64,000 nt of DNA, from positions 36,627,326 through 36,691,325 of the forward strand of contig OZ026844.1 in the NCBI GenBank assembly GCA_964023205.1, written 5' to 3'. Of the stretch, positions 35,101 to 46,698 are shown piece after piece (positions within the stretch are counted from its first letter, which is position 1; each line of letters begins with the position of its first letter). The notes below the pieces were generated by a model. That model was not told the DNA's origin. It saw only the letters and a list, made by a program, of their open reading frames with translations, and did no database searches. The translations under genes and the position numbers were made by a program. The stretch is from Lutraria lutraria (lineage: Eukaryota > Mollusca > Bivalvia > Venerida > Mactridae).

Positions 35101-38100
35101 TTTGCTGCAATAGTATAGTCGACCATTCGACAGCTAAGGTCACACAGAGCCGCCCCAGAGAGAGGAGAGTGAATATACAGGAGAACCATGCATTTATATC
35201 CTTACTCTTATTTTGAATAGTTTACCCCGGTACTTTAATATGCCTGATACACGCCTTACCAGTATTTTATACATACACAATACTGGGCTCGGTAGTTGGG
35301 ATATAGATACTGAAAAAGCGGCCCTGAAATATAAGATGGCAGTGCCGAGATTTGAACCCACCTTTCGATTACTAGTAGTAGTCCAGCGCTCTACCACCAC
35401 CAATCCACCCAAATTCTACAATCATTGAACAGTAATAATTATCTCTGAAGAGTTATAAGATTACTATCGATTATCTGAGTGGGAGAACATGAGTAACCAA
35501 ATCATTATAGCAATAAGAAAATCATTCTTTTGATAGTCATGGCAACTACACACCATACATCATATACGTTTTAGTCACATCCAACATTTTAAAATCAGTG
35601 TAATCTCGTGTGGAGAAGCTTTGAGTTGTTCAGCTGCGGGTCGGTTTGGTAGGTCTTTGCTTTATTTCACTACTCGCGGGTTGCACTTTTACATGTATGT
35701 ACACGATACTGTATCTCTCATATATATAAATACTCAGGAGCCAAAAACTGTCATGTATCGTAAAGTAGTTGAAATTTCAAATCACAGTTAATACAAATAC
35801 AATCATGTTTTTATTTGTTTAAGATAAAGCTCGTCTCAATCTCCATAAGACGATATTTGACGAGACTAAAGATAAATGTTGTGAAGGTTTTAACAAGTCA
35901 TGGTTTGTTTCGTTCGACCTGTCCTTGTGATGCTCTTATTTTGGTCACGTTCGAGATTCATCGTTTGTAATGTGTGTTGTACATAACTAAGGCCGTGTTA
36001 GATAAGGTCTATATGCGTAGTTATTGTTTACCGTCCGAACGTCTTTAGACTTTTAGTTAAAAAAGATGCACCCTGTTAAACAAACCGAATAGTCAACGAT
36101 ATATCAGAAGTTATGTGGAGAATATGTCTTAAAACGAACCAAAACTAGAGAGCTTCATTAGTCATGGAAATGAAACTTAATGAAAGTGAAACGGGATACA
36201 CAAACTTCAACATGAAAATGAGACCACCACTATATTATAATATTTTTTCTTCGGTCCTAAAAATTGTCATCATATAAAGGTTTTACTGTCAACAACTTTA
36301 TTCTATTTTATTAGCTTGCTGCCCCTATACGACTCCTGCTTACATACGCAAATGAAGACTTTAAGGACTCACAGTATGAACAAGGGGATGGTAAGAACTT
36401 TGTTTTGATTCGTGAATTGTTCAATAGTTATAGCCAATTAGCGTGTTCATAGTATGTCACGTGACTTGTTCATAGTCTTACATATGACTCGTTTATAGTC
36501 TATCATTATTAGCAGCTATAGATTAAACACAAATTAATTTATTGAATTGATAATATAATTATATTTTTGGTAATGTTCTTGAGTGGACCAATATATATTT
36601 CTGCTATTCATACGCAACATGTACAGGGTGTCCCAAAAGAGTACGAGTTTGTTTAAAGTCTGATCGTTTGGTTCGTGGTCAATATGATTAGTAAATTTAT
36701 TTATCATTTTGTCTTTACTCGTGTGCAGGTAAGAAAATGAATCCTTCACTCTAGCTCTTTGTAGCATACAGCTCTTAAATTCTCAATTGCAGCCCCCGAG
36801 TACAGTCGAGAAAAATGGATGAGTGTCAAGCCAAAATATGCAGAATTTCTAGATTTTCCGAATGTAAGTATTTACAGCACATGGAACCAAACTGGAACTT
36901 AACTTATTTACCATTATGTTATTATCTGTTCTGAATTGTTAATAGATAAAAAAAATAAAAGGTAAAATTTATACGTTGGTAAATTACCGATTTAAATGTA
37001 ATCGAACTTCATGAAATTCTCAGATTCTACCACAGACTGAAATATAGTTCACTTAGTTCAGGAACGAGGAGAACTCGGGAATTAGTTGAGATTTGATGGA
37101 GAAACAACAGTTATTTGATAGATATACCTTGAGGTAAGGGATGCATCGAGCGATTGATTGATCCACCATGTTTTGTCCTATAGTCACGTGATTGTCCTCA
37201 CTGTTTAAATGGCCGTCTTACATACATATTTTTGTCTGTTGTAGTTACCATATTATATTGATGGAGATGTTAAGATTACACAGAGTAATGCCATAATGAA
37301 ATACGTCGCTAGAAAACACAATTTAGGTAACTATTATATCGTTAACTGTTTATGTATCATATTATTTGGTGTCAAAATGAAGGTGTTAAAAGCTTAAAAT
37401 GCCATTTGAAAATTATATATGTCTATTTAATAACATAAACATTAAAGTTACGTTAGTTTCGCGTTTTTCCAAGTGTTTTGAAGTAAACACAAATCTGGTA
37501 AGGAGATAGTGTACAACCACTTGTTTGATGTTCTTATGTTAAACGACTTGTATTTCAGATGGCGAGTCAGTCAAAGATAAAGCAGTAGTTGACATGCTAC
37601 TCGATCAAGCCATGGATTTAAGAAATGGAATCGTCCGATTATGTTATAATCCTAACTTTGTACGTATCTCTTTGTGTCTCATAAATTATCTCAGCATCTT
37701 GATAGTTTTTCTCACTGGGGTTAAACGTCACACCCACAGTCAGGGTGATTTGGCGACGTTTCCAACTTTGTATAGAAACACCTAGCTGGACAGCTACCTT
37801 TTAAGTGAAATAGTTTGTACCTAGTGGGATTCGAATTCAAAGCAGTGAGGGGCTATCTTGAATACTTGAAATATAGTAACTTAGTAATAGATCATCATTT
37901 CATGACTTGCTTGTGATTACTACTTTATTTGTTTTGAATAACATGATGTTGAGAACATGTTTGTTCTTATGTTTGTTTACCCATCTCCTCTCACCTTTTG
38001 TATAAGCAACTTTATGTTTAACTAAATCAGTATTTAAATAACAAACCCGTATTCTAGCGATATCTATTCACAAATTCGAGCTAATTATGTATAGTGACCG

Positions 38101-38913
38101 TATATTAATAGAGTCATGCCAGTTAATTGCCATTATGTACACTCCATATGTTCAAATACCTATAGTATACTGGTATGTATAGTAAAGGTCTTTGATATGT
38201 CCTTTTTAAAACGTACATTAACTCTACAGGAAACCCTTAAAGACGACTATTTCAAGAATCTACCGACATCCTTGGCTTTATATGAGAAAAAACTTGGAGA
38301 AAATCCCTGGTTTGCTGGTGAAAAGGTACATATTTGTAACGGAATAATACAAGTGTTCAGTATAAATACAATGTACATGTACTTGTTTTAGATGACCATT
38401 AATAAAATTGGGTTCGCTTTTCGAAACTTTAGATGATTTAAAAATCAAATCTAGTATATTCTAAAAAAAACAACGCCATTCGGATAACAAGAAGTGTCGA
38501 TGTTCCAGTCAGGGATTTGAAGGGTCGGGTGCATGCAAATAATACATGGGGACTTTCGTCAGGGTGTATTATTACAGTGGAACAAGAAACAATGAAATTA
38601 GAATGATATAATGATTACATTCATGAAACAATATCCAGTAAAGTCTATCAGACTATTATAATCTGAGTGAACTATGCAGCATATTTGGACAATAGTTGTT
38701 TTCTATTCTTATTTACAGTTGACTGTGGCAGATTTTCCGTTTTATGAACTCTTAGATCAGCTGACTAGAATGAAGACAGGAGTTCTAGATGAATACACTA
38801 AACTGAGAGCATTCCTAACCAGATTCAGGGAACTACCCAAAATAAAGGAATATCTAGCGCGTGATGACGTAAAAGATATGCCAATTAATAACAAAGTGGC
38901 TCAATTTAGGTAG
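32120..38913 (+). CDS. Mu-like glutathione S-transferase 2, 220 aa
   Basis: Seven exons: 32120-32161, 36315-36390, 36793-36863, 37245-37326, 37559-37659, 38230-38325 and 38719-38913; all GT-AG and in phase, 663 nt. [14 protein letters not shown] carries the catalytic Tyr (residue 9) and Trp, then [36 protein letters not shown] with the glutathione-binding QSNA, and [20 protein letters not shown] in the helical domain. Exon sizes 76, 82, 101 and 96 are those remembered for vertebrate mu genes. Intron 1 (4.15 kb) holds a MITE, a SINE and a 19-G run. It is the near twin of GST3 through the 23-kb tandem duplication. A MITE and a LINE lie just downstream and are absent from the GST3 side. Confidence 0.94.
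33494..33681. repeat. ACAGTCAAACCTG-type MITE, GST2 intron 1
   Basis: It begins TACAGTCAAACCTGTGTTAG and ends TTCGCAGGTTTAACTATA. The same element sits at the matching place in GST3 intron 1 (56195-56382), so it predates the duplication. Confidence 0.6.
35225..35412 (-). repeat. tRNA-derived SINE in GST2 intron 1
   Basis: On the minus strand, GGTGGTAGAGCGCTGGACTA and AAAGGTGGGTTCAAATCTCG are A- and B-box-like. The paralogous copy is at about 58675-58855 in GST3. Confidence 0.55.
37712..37865 (-). repeat. SINE fragment in GST2 intron 5
   Basis: On the minus strand, a GAATTCGAATCCCACTAGG B-box-like sequence is followed by a body that ends GACGTTTAACCCC, a common SINE 3' motif. The paralogous copy is at about 61493-61650 in GST3. 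Confidence 0.4.
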
Positions 38914-40137
38914 ACTCGAAGACTGTAAATAACTTCAGAAACACGCTGTTTCTATTTTGAACGTACTCATGCATCGAAAAATTAGAGCGCTTATTTAATT
39001 ATTAGCGCTAGCAACCTGACGTTTATGATAATTTTATTTGAGAAAGTGGGTACTGTACGTTTATTAGAATGGCACACCGATTATGTTCAATTTAGGCGAC
39101 AATATTATGGACTTCTCCACAGGTCATTATCATAGGCACTCGATTCCGTGATTTTTATACGTTTACAGACGTTATTTTTCAATTTCACTCGTCAAACAAC
39201 GCAATCTGTCGAAAGAAAAATCTTCATTTTTTCCCCTTATTGAGTGTATAAAAAACACCAAGGTAGTGAACTCGCCATTTTTCGGAAAGCCGGGACCCAC
39301 GCTTATTTTCGTCACTTCCGTCAATCGAAAAGATGGCGGCTGCATTACCTTGGTCTTTTTATACACACAATATAAAGGAAAAAAATGAAGATTTTTCTTT
39401 CGACAGGTTTGCGTTGTTTGTTGGGTGAAGTTGAAAAATAACGTCTGTAAACGTATAAAAATCACGAAATCGAGTGCCTATGGTCATTATTACACACATA
39501 ATACTCAGGATAGTGTAATGTTATTATATGTATTCATCTTTGGTTGCCATTTAGTGATGAACAGATTCGTAATAAAGTACCATTGAAAAATGTTCATGTG
39601 TTTTTAATGATTGAAAGTAATTAGAACTGTCACATCGTTACATACTTGTACATCTATTGACGTATGGTATACTTAACCCAAACCAGCATGGACCTGAACC
39701 ACACGGAATCAACTCATAAAGATAAGAATAAAGGTAACTAACGTAAGCCTGTAACAGTCAACAAACAATAAACAAAAAAGCCATTATCTAGATGTAAACT
39801 CGTCTTTCAGTCAATTAGTGAATACTAGTATACAGCACAATGATAATTGGTATTGAAATTAAACTGAAGAGGACTGTGACCATCCACACTGATATGTACA
39901 CATTGTTATCTTTGAAAATGGGTACTCTAGTATTTATTTCTTAAGATGAGTAAACTCATGCTTATAGAAAAACGCAAAGTAATCAGCAAATAAATTCAAA
40001 CTTTGTACAAGTCAAATAGTTTTTTGCGGCCAGATAATTTACAGACTAGTATTATTCGGGATGTATTTTTCTGCAGTTGAGATGCTGAACTTGTTATATT
40101 GCATTGTAAGGTTATTAGTCCAAATAATTCATGTACG
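38914..40137. other. GST2 downstream region
   Basis: Paralogous to 62638-63686, apart from the inserted 352-bp MITE. AATAAA occurs in the 3' flank near 39.57 kb (AGATTCGTAATAAAGTACC). No gene is seen. Confidence 0.6.
39131..39482. mobile_element. 352-bp MITE with empty site in the paralogue
   Basis: The ends CATAGGCACTCGATTCCGTG and ATCGAGTGCCTATG are inverted, and pairing continues inward through GTGATTTTTATACG / CGTATAAAAATCAC and beyond. The 8-bp direct repeat GTCATTAT flanks it (39123-39130 and 39483-39490). The paralogous site at 62824-62831 has a single GTCATTAT with no insert. Confidence 0.9.
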
Positions 40138-40144
40138 TATGTTA

Positions 40145-43100
40145 AAGTTTTGATGATATATTATGGATAAAACTTAATGGAAATACGTTATGCTTGACAA
40201 ATGATTTATATGTAGGGTTGTGTTATGTTATCCCAGAAGGCAGTTCAAGGTATAATACTGTTGATGCTAATACATTTGATAGACTTGTTGACTCTATAGC
40301 TTTAATACATAATGTAACTAACAGCAACTGCAATATACTTTTATGTGGTGATTTTAATAGCCGTACTGCAATTATCCCGGACTACGTTCCGTTTGATTCA
40401 ATAGCTAATGACATAATTTTACCAGACGATTATGTATCTGATGTTGAAAGTGACAGATTCTCACAGGACAAAGTGTCTAATGCGAATGGTCAGTTGTTCA
40501 TTGATATGTGTCGACAAACCGGTTTAAGAATCTTAAACGGTCGCTTGGGAAGCGACAATGGTATCGGTAAATGTACTTTTGTAGGTAAAAGAGGTTCAAG
40601 TCTTATAGATTACGTCCTAGCATCAGACGAAGTATATAATCGTATTTCAGTTTTTGATGTCGAATGTCCGAATATATTATCAGATCATTGTGTTTTACAT
40701 TTCGAATATGAAAATATTAAATATGTAAAACGAAATGAGCAAAATGCTGAAAATTTTTGTGATCAGATTGAATATAAATTTGTTTGGAACAATGATAAAC
40801 AAGCTAAATTTGTAAATGCATTAAAAATGAACATATACAAAACAAATTTTCGAGTATAATATCATCTTTGGAGAACGATGGAAATGATGAAATCAGTATT
40901 AATACATGTATAAATGATTTTGTTAATACTGTTGATAAAGTCGCAAAACCGCTATTTAAAAGAAATATATATAGTCACAGCGAAAATGAGCCTATTAAAC
41001 ATATTAAAAATCAATGGTATAACGATGAATGCAAAAACAAACGACGGTATTTTTATTCTGTCTTAAATAAATTTAGGCAATGTCCGTCCGATGAAAATAG
41101 AAGCGATATGATTAATGCACGAAAAGAATATGAATATGTTACACGAAAATGCCGCGCTGATTACGACAACCAAAATACCAAGAGACTAGAGTTATATAGA
41201 CATAAAAATGCGAAAATTTATTGGAATATGCTAAGGCAATCACAGGGAATAAAGTCTCCAAACATTAGTTTGTCCATTTTTGAACAGTACTTTGAAAGTA
41301 TAAATAATCCTACAGATCCGTTTTTTACTCCTGATGATGATGTTATTTATTTTAATGAACGCATTGTTAATAATTAATTTCAAACCATGTTTTATGAATT
41401 AGATTCAGTGATTTCTGTTAATGAAATTTTATATGCAATAAAACAATTAAAATCTGGACGCAGCGCCGGCCCGGATAATATGCTAAATGAATTCTTTATA
41501 TATGGTAAACATGAAATGGTTAATTGTCTTCATGCTATTTTTAATAAAGTTCCTAATACTGGTATCTTTCCAGAAAGCTGGTCAGAAGGCTTTATAGTTC
41601 CCCTATACAAAAAAGGAAATATTAATAATCCAAACAATTTTAGAGGCATAACGCTGCTAAGTACACTTGGAAAATTATTTTCTAGAATTATAAGTAACAG
41701 ATTAGATAATTGGGCTGAACATTATTTTGTCTATATAGAAGCTCAAGCTGGTTTCAGAAAGAACATGGGCACAGTAGATAATATTTTTGTGTTAAATGGA
41801 CTTATATCTCATATTCTTAATAATAATAAAAAGTTGTATTGCGGATTTGTTGATTTTAGTAAGGCCTTTGATTATATTGTTAGGCCAAATTTATGGTATA
41901 AATTAATTAAGTTAGGTATACGTGGTAAGATGTTATCAATAGTTCAAAGTATGTACAACTCAATTAAATCAAGAGTGAAAATTAATAATACTCTAAGTAG
42001 TGATTTTACATGTTTACTTGGTGTCCGCCAAGGGGAATGTTTGTCCCCTCTTTTATTCTCTCTATTTTTGAATGATCTTGAAGAAAAATTAATGTTGGAT
42101 GGTTTTAAAGGAATATGCATTGATATGTTTAAGACCTTCTTGTTACTATATGCTGATGATATAGTTCTTTTCGCTGAAAGTCCAGAAGCTCTTCAATATG
42201 GTTTTAATATTTTATCAGATTATTGTACTAAATGGAAAATGAAAGTGAATACTGATAAAACAAAGGTTATTATTTTTAGAAATGGTGGTATTGTGCCGCA
42301 TAATTTGCAATTTACATATGAGGATAAAATCAAAGAAATAGTTTATAAATATACTTATTTAGGTATGATATTTACTGTGGGTGGGTCTTTTAACCAAGCG
42401 CAAATAACTCTTGCAGGACAGGCAAGAAAAGCCATTTTTAAGATTGCTCAATACCTTTATAATAACAGAAATGTTAGCATTAAGCACAGATTAGAACTTT
42501 TTGACAAGCTAGTTTTACCAATTTTAAATTATGGGTGTGAAGTATGGGGTTTTCATTCGGCAACAAATATCGAGCGAGTACATACACAATATTGTAAGAA
42601 AGTATTAGGCGTAAAACGTTCTACTCAAAATGATTTTGTATATGGGAAATTAGGGAGACGTTCATTGATTGTTGGCCGATATTATAAGATAATAATGTAT
42701 TGGTTTAAGATAATTGATTCCACTGAAAGTAAATATATAAAAATAATATATAATATGTTAGTTAATGACTTAGAAAAATATCCGAATAAATCTAACTGGG
42801 CAGGGTTAATACGGAATTTATTATCGTCTCTAGGTTTCTATGAAGTATGGTTTTTTCAAGGAGTTGGTAACAAAAAGATTTTTGCTAGTTTGGTTAAAAA
42901 AGACTACACGATAATTATACTCAGATTTTAATTTCAAACTTAAGGAACTCTACCAGAGCTTTGTTATACTGTGAACTTGCCTACAATTGCAATTTTAAAG
43001 AATATCTAAATATCATTAAAAATCAGGACTACAGAACTTCTCTTAGTAGATTACGTATGTCATCTCACCGACTTACGGTTGAAACTGGTAGATGGCATAG

Positions 43101-43224
43101 ACCAGAGAGTATTCCATATAATTATCGGAAATGCCCAGTATGTAATAAATTAGATGATGAATACCATTTTGTTATTGATTGCGAACTTTTTAATGATTTA
43201 ACCCTTTACTTCATAGCCCCCTAG
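40145..43224 (+). pseudogene. LINE endonuclease-reverse transcriptase, broken
   Basis: The frame runs from the left edge to 40859, shifts by one base near 40845-40855, continues 40868-41377 to an in-frame TAA at 41375-41377, continues 41387 to about 42895, then shifts near 42895-42905 and runs to 43224. Visible parts in order: the C-terminal half of an APE endonuclease (GDFN, SLIDYVLAS, LSDH), a reverse transcriptase (SAGPDNM, FVDFSKAFDYI, GVRQGECLSPLLFSLFL, the YADD box in LLLYADDIVLFAES), and a C-terminal CPVCNKLDDEYHFVIDC zinc-finger-like motif. Protein sequence stops soon after this motif, shorter than usual. Two frameshifts and one nonsense codon make it non-autonomous. Confidence 0.9.
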
Positions 43225-45205
43225 CCAGTATACATACTGTATACTAATAGTGGATCAGATAAACTTGGTACACTGTCTTCATACAGGTCATTGGGAAATG
43301 CTACTGATTTGACACATGTCTACTTCATCACTGGTTTATTATACTAAATATTAATCCCATCAAATTATAGTAAATATAAAAGTTGTTCATAATTTAATAA
43401 CCTTTTGTATGATGTAATTTTTGTAACTGTGGGATAAATATTAAAAGAAATAAATGGGAACAAAAATTGCAAAAAAAATCTGTAAGCATATTTTTGCCTT
43501 TTCTGATTTTTTTCTATTGACACCTGGTCATTTTATCACTTCATTGTAATGTTAAATAATGGTTTTATAATTTCTGAATTATACCAAATTGATGGTATTT
43601 AATTTATCTTACTTGCTATGCAAAAATATCTGATGTTAGGCAAATATTAAGGGCAATATAATGTGTACAAACTGACACAAGGTCCATGTTTTTTCCTTAT
43701 CCTTTTTTTTAATTTGCCCTTTCTGTTTACTACAAGACATACAATAAAAAATCTTAATGCAAGAACTGTTATTGCAAACTCCACTAAATAATACTTTGAG
43801 TTGTAAAAATCAATACTTTACACTCGAGATTAAATAAATGTGCAAAGGTAAAACTTGGCCCAGTGCCAGTGATTGACGGTGCACGTGCAGGAATTCATGT
43901 CCAACAATCAAGGTCATCGTGACCCAGACAGAGTGTCTTATAAATGTGTCAAGTTCAAAGGATGTTTTTTTTAAACAATCAGAGGTTGTGAAAGTGTACC
44001 ATAGTACAAAAAACTAACCTAGTTGATCATAATTTGGCATATCAATTAACACCGAATTCGTTATGTTTTAATCGTATTTCACACGCATTCGCGGCGAGTC
44101 TTTGTGACTTGAATATTGTTTTACATCAAAGACGAATGAAACAGTCGTATATGACTTTTACTGCATCAAATTTGTTTGATGATACGGAATAAAGGATAAT
44201 ATTTACGTATGTTTCAACAAATCTCCCAGCATATTAAATTCATGTCAAAAATAAACCATGTGCTTGCAGACTTCTGTGTTCATGATACGTCTAGTGATCG
44301 GCGCGCACCTGACTCGTTTTGGGTTTACATAGTATTTACAACTTTCACCGAATAATAGACGAAATATTTTTGTTGGTGATTTGTCTTCATGGAATATTAG
44401 AAATTATAGTTTTTGGAATAAAAAATCGGCGAAATTTCGGAGGGAAAGGTATTTATTTAGGCTGAACAACAAATTGATTTGATTGGTAGAGTCATATTGT
44501 TCTGCAATAAATAAGCCCCGCCCATGAGAAGATTAAATCCCATATGGAAATTTGTCACACGTGTCAGCTGTAAAAACAATGCGGCACCATAAAACTCCGG
44601 GTGACAATAAAATTTGATGATATAATTAGGGACCCATACTGTTAGCCAACTTAATCCCATTGATGACCGCATCAATTAGCACATGTTATTTGTTAATCTG
44701 AATTTGATTTTCACACGAGACATTGACACTGTATATTTCTTTTATTGCAACCGAGACACGGCGAACTACTGATTATTATCTTTATTATGTCATTTTTTGT
44801 TTGAAAATATTTAAGATATATAATTGTTCTACTGTTTTTTGGCTTTGACTTAAAATTCCATGGCAAAATTGTCATTAGAAATGAACCGCGCGTCTGCAGA
44901 CTGTACACTGTGTAATCTCAACACGATACGTCATCGTGTACGCGCGACCTGTCTTGTGTTTAAACGCAGTTAACCACATAATTTTATATACAAACAATAT
45001 TTTTTTGTTAACGTTATGTCTTCATGAAATATTGAATTTTACAATCGTTGTTTTAAAAAATCGCCGATATTTTGGGAAAAATGATTTATTGAACTTCAAA
45101 AATCAACCACGTAGAATACCGGGATTATGAAGTAGATGGTCTACCCGCAAAATACCGGGATTATGAAGTAAGCGGTCTACACGTGAATATACGGCTACAT
45201 GAAGT
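43208..45205. mobile_element. Possible nested insertion inside the LINE
   Basis: The LINE frame ends abruptly at ACTTCATAGCC (43208-43218), and GGCTACATGAAGT at 45193-45205 is its imperfect inverted match. Two direct copies of ACCGGGATTATGAAGTA lie just inside the right end (about 45119-45170). A diverged direct repeat of about 200 bp occurs at about 44262-44460 and 44885-45085 (shared CTGCAGACT, ATGATACGTC-like, ATGAAATATT and AAAATCGCCGA segments). No target duplication was found, so this is only a candidate. Confidence 0.35.
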
Positions 45206-46448
45206 CAAAATGAAACTGTTTTGAGGAAGCTTGCCTGCTACGTACATAAATGTTTTTGTTTTAAAAATAATTAAGTCTCCTTAAGGTCAGAATGAATGCT
45301 ATTATAACATTACTCAGTTTTGAGTTCAGTTTTATAAATGTATACATAATACTTCCTTTATTGATAATTGTAATTTACTTAATTCAATAAATCAGTTGTA
45401 TTTGTTGTGTTATATTCGACTGATGTAATTTTAATTCATTCACTTTAATATTATATTATAGATTAAATGTATAGATCTTTATAATTATACATATTCTCAA
45501 TTGTAATTATATAGTTTCACTAATAATACATGTAGTATGTCACTTATCATTTTGGAGTCTGTGTCTGTCTTGTTTATAATGTACTGTAAGTTATTTGTGT
45601 ATATAGTTTAATTAGTCTCAGTATTTGACTGACACTCGTTATATAATGAGTCTATTGTTACGCATGTATAGTTAAACTGTTTTCTTTTTTTCATCCGATG
45701 TTTTTTTTTTTTTTTTTTTCTTTACTTTATAAATTAATCATAAAACCTGTGATATTCTATATTTCGTTTCGGTAGAATGTTATATCCGATTATTATTTAT
45801 AATACTTATCTTTTGAATCGTATATTATGTGTCTATAAATTGTTTAATTTTCAATTATCACAAAAATTATGGATTTATATCTTTACAATCAATTTTTAAC
45901 AATGTATGTATATTTATAATAATTGCCTTCTCCGCAGCACAGATATAGTTTCATTATATATTATGTATATATGTATATATGTGCATGTACATTTGTTTTT
46001 TGTTGTGTTCATACGTGTAAATGTCCTCATGGGCCGCAAGGCTTAATAGATTTACTGAAATATGTTAGTATACGTACATTACCTGAAATACAAATGTAAT
46101 TGTACTCTACAAAGGAATTTCGAGACACTTAAGAAATGCGGAAGGATCAACATTATTGTGTCGGAAAAGTTTTACTCTTTGGCTTTGTAATTCCCGACGA
46201 CATCTGTTGGGAACAAATGTTCACCGAAATAAAACTGTGTGCTTGCTAAAACAAATATATGGCGCGGAAGCCATCAGTTTTCTGCTTCAATTGGTGAACA
46301 AATCTTAGGTTGCCGAAGAAATTATCAACACTAATGCAATCATTATTTCCCTGAAACATTTCCATTACGACATTTTCCATCAAATGTTCGAAATGGGGCA
46401 AACATGTGCTGAAATAAACGTGACAAGTGGAACCTAACCTTAATAATG

Positions 46449-46690
46449 TGTTATCAAAACAACTGACCTATTAAGTTCATCGGTAAGTATGACATTGTCT
46501 TATATATAGGAGTGTATAAAAGACACTAGCAAACTTACTGAAACTTATGTTGAATATTTTGACATATTTTGCGTTATCAAAACAACTGACCTGCACGTTC
46601 ACCGGTAAGTCTACTAGTGTCTCATATATAAGAGTGTATACAAGACGCTTTTAGACTTATTGAAACATTTGCTGAATAGTTTGACTCAGT
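46449..46690 (+). promoter_or_regulatory. Tandemly duplicated promoter of C1q gene 1
   Basis: A segment of about 122 bp occurs twice: GTTATCAAAACAACTGACCT at about 46449 and again at 46572. Each copy is followed by a TATA-like element (TTATATATAGG near 46500; CATATATAAGAG near 46623) and by GAGTGTATA and ACTTA(C/T)TGAAAC. The C1q gene 2 promoter (49250-49370) has only the second type. The ATG lies about 70 bp after the inner TATA-like element. Confidence 0.6.
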
Positions 46691-46698
46691 AAGTGACC

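Larger units (their letters stand above)
40145..46060 (+). mobile_element. 5'-truncated APE-type non-LTR retrotransposon (LINE)
   Basis: The insertion is bounded by the 7-bp target duplication TATGTTA (40138-40144 and 46061-46067). The paralogous locus at 63687-63693 has a single TATGTTA and no insert. The open frame begins already inside the endonuclease domain at the left edge, as expected from 5' truncation during target-primed reverse transcription. The coding part spans 40145-43224. The 3' region ends ATGGGCCGCAAGGCTTAATA and then TTTACTGAAA, without a long poly(A). About 2 kb of the apparent 3' region (about 43208-45205) may be a nested insertion. I do not assign a named clade. Confidence 0.93.

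Noticed and set aside
39172..39465. 97-codon minus-strand frame
   Set aside because: Lies wholly inside the 352-bp inverted-repeat MITE; absent from the paralogous unit.
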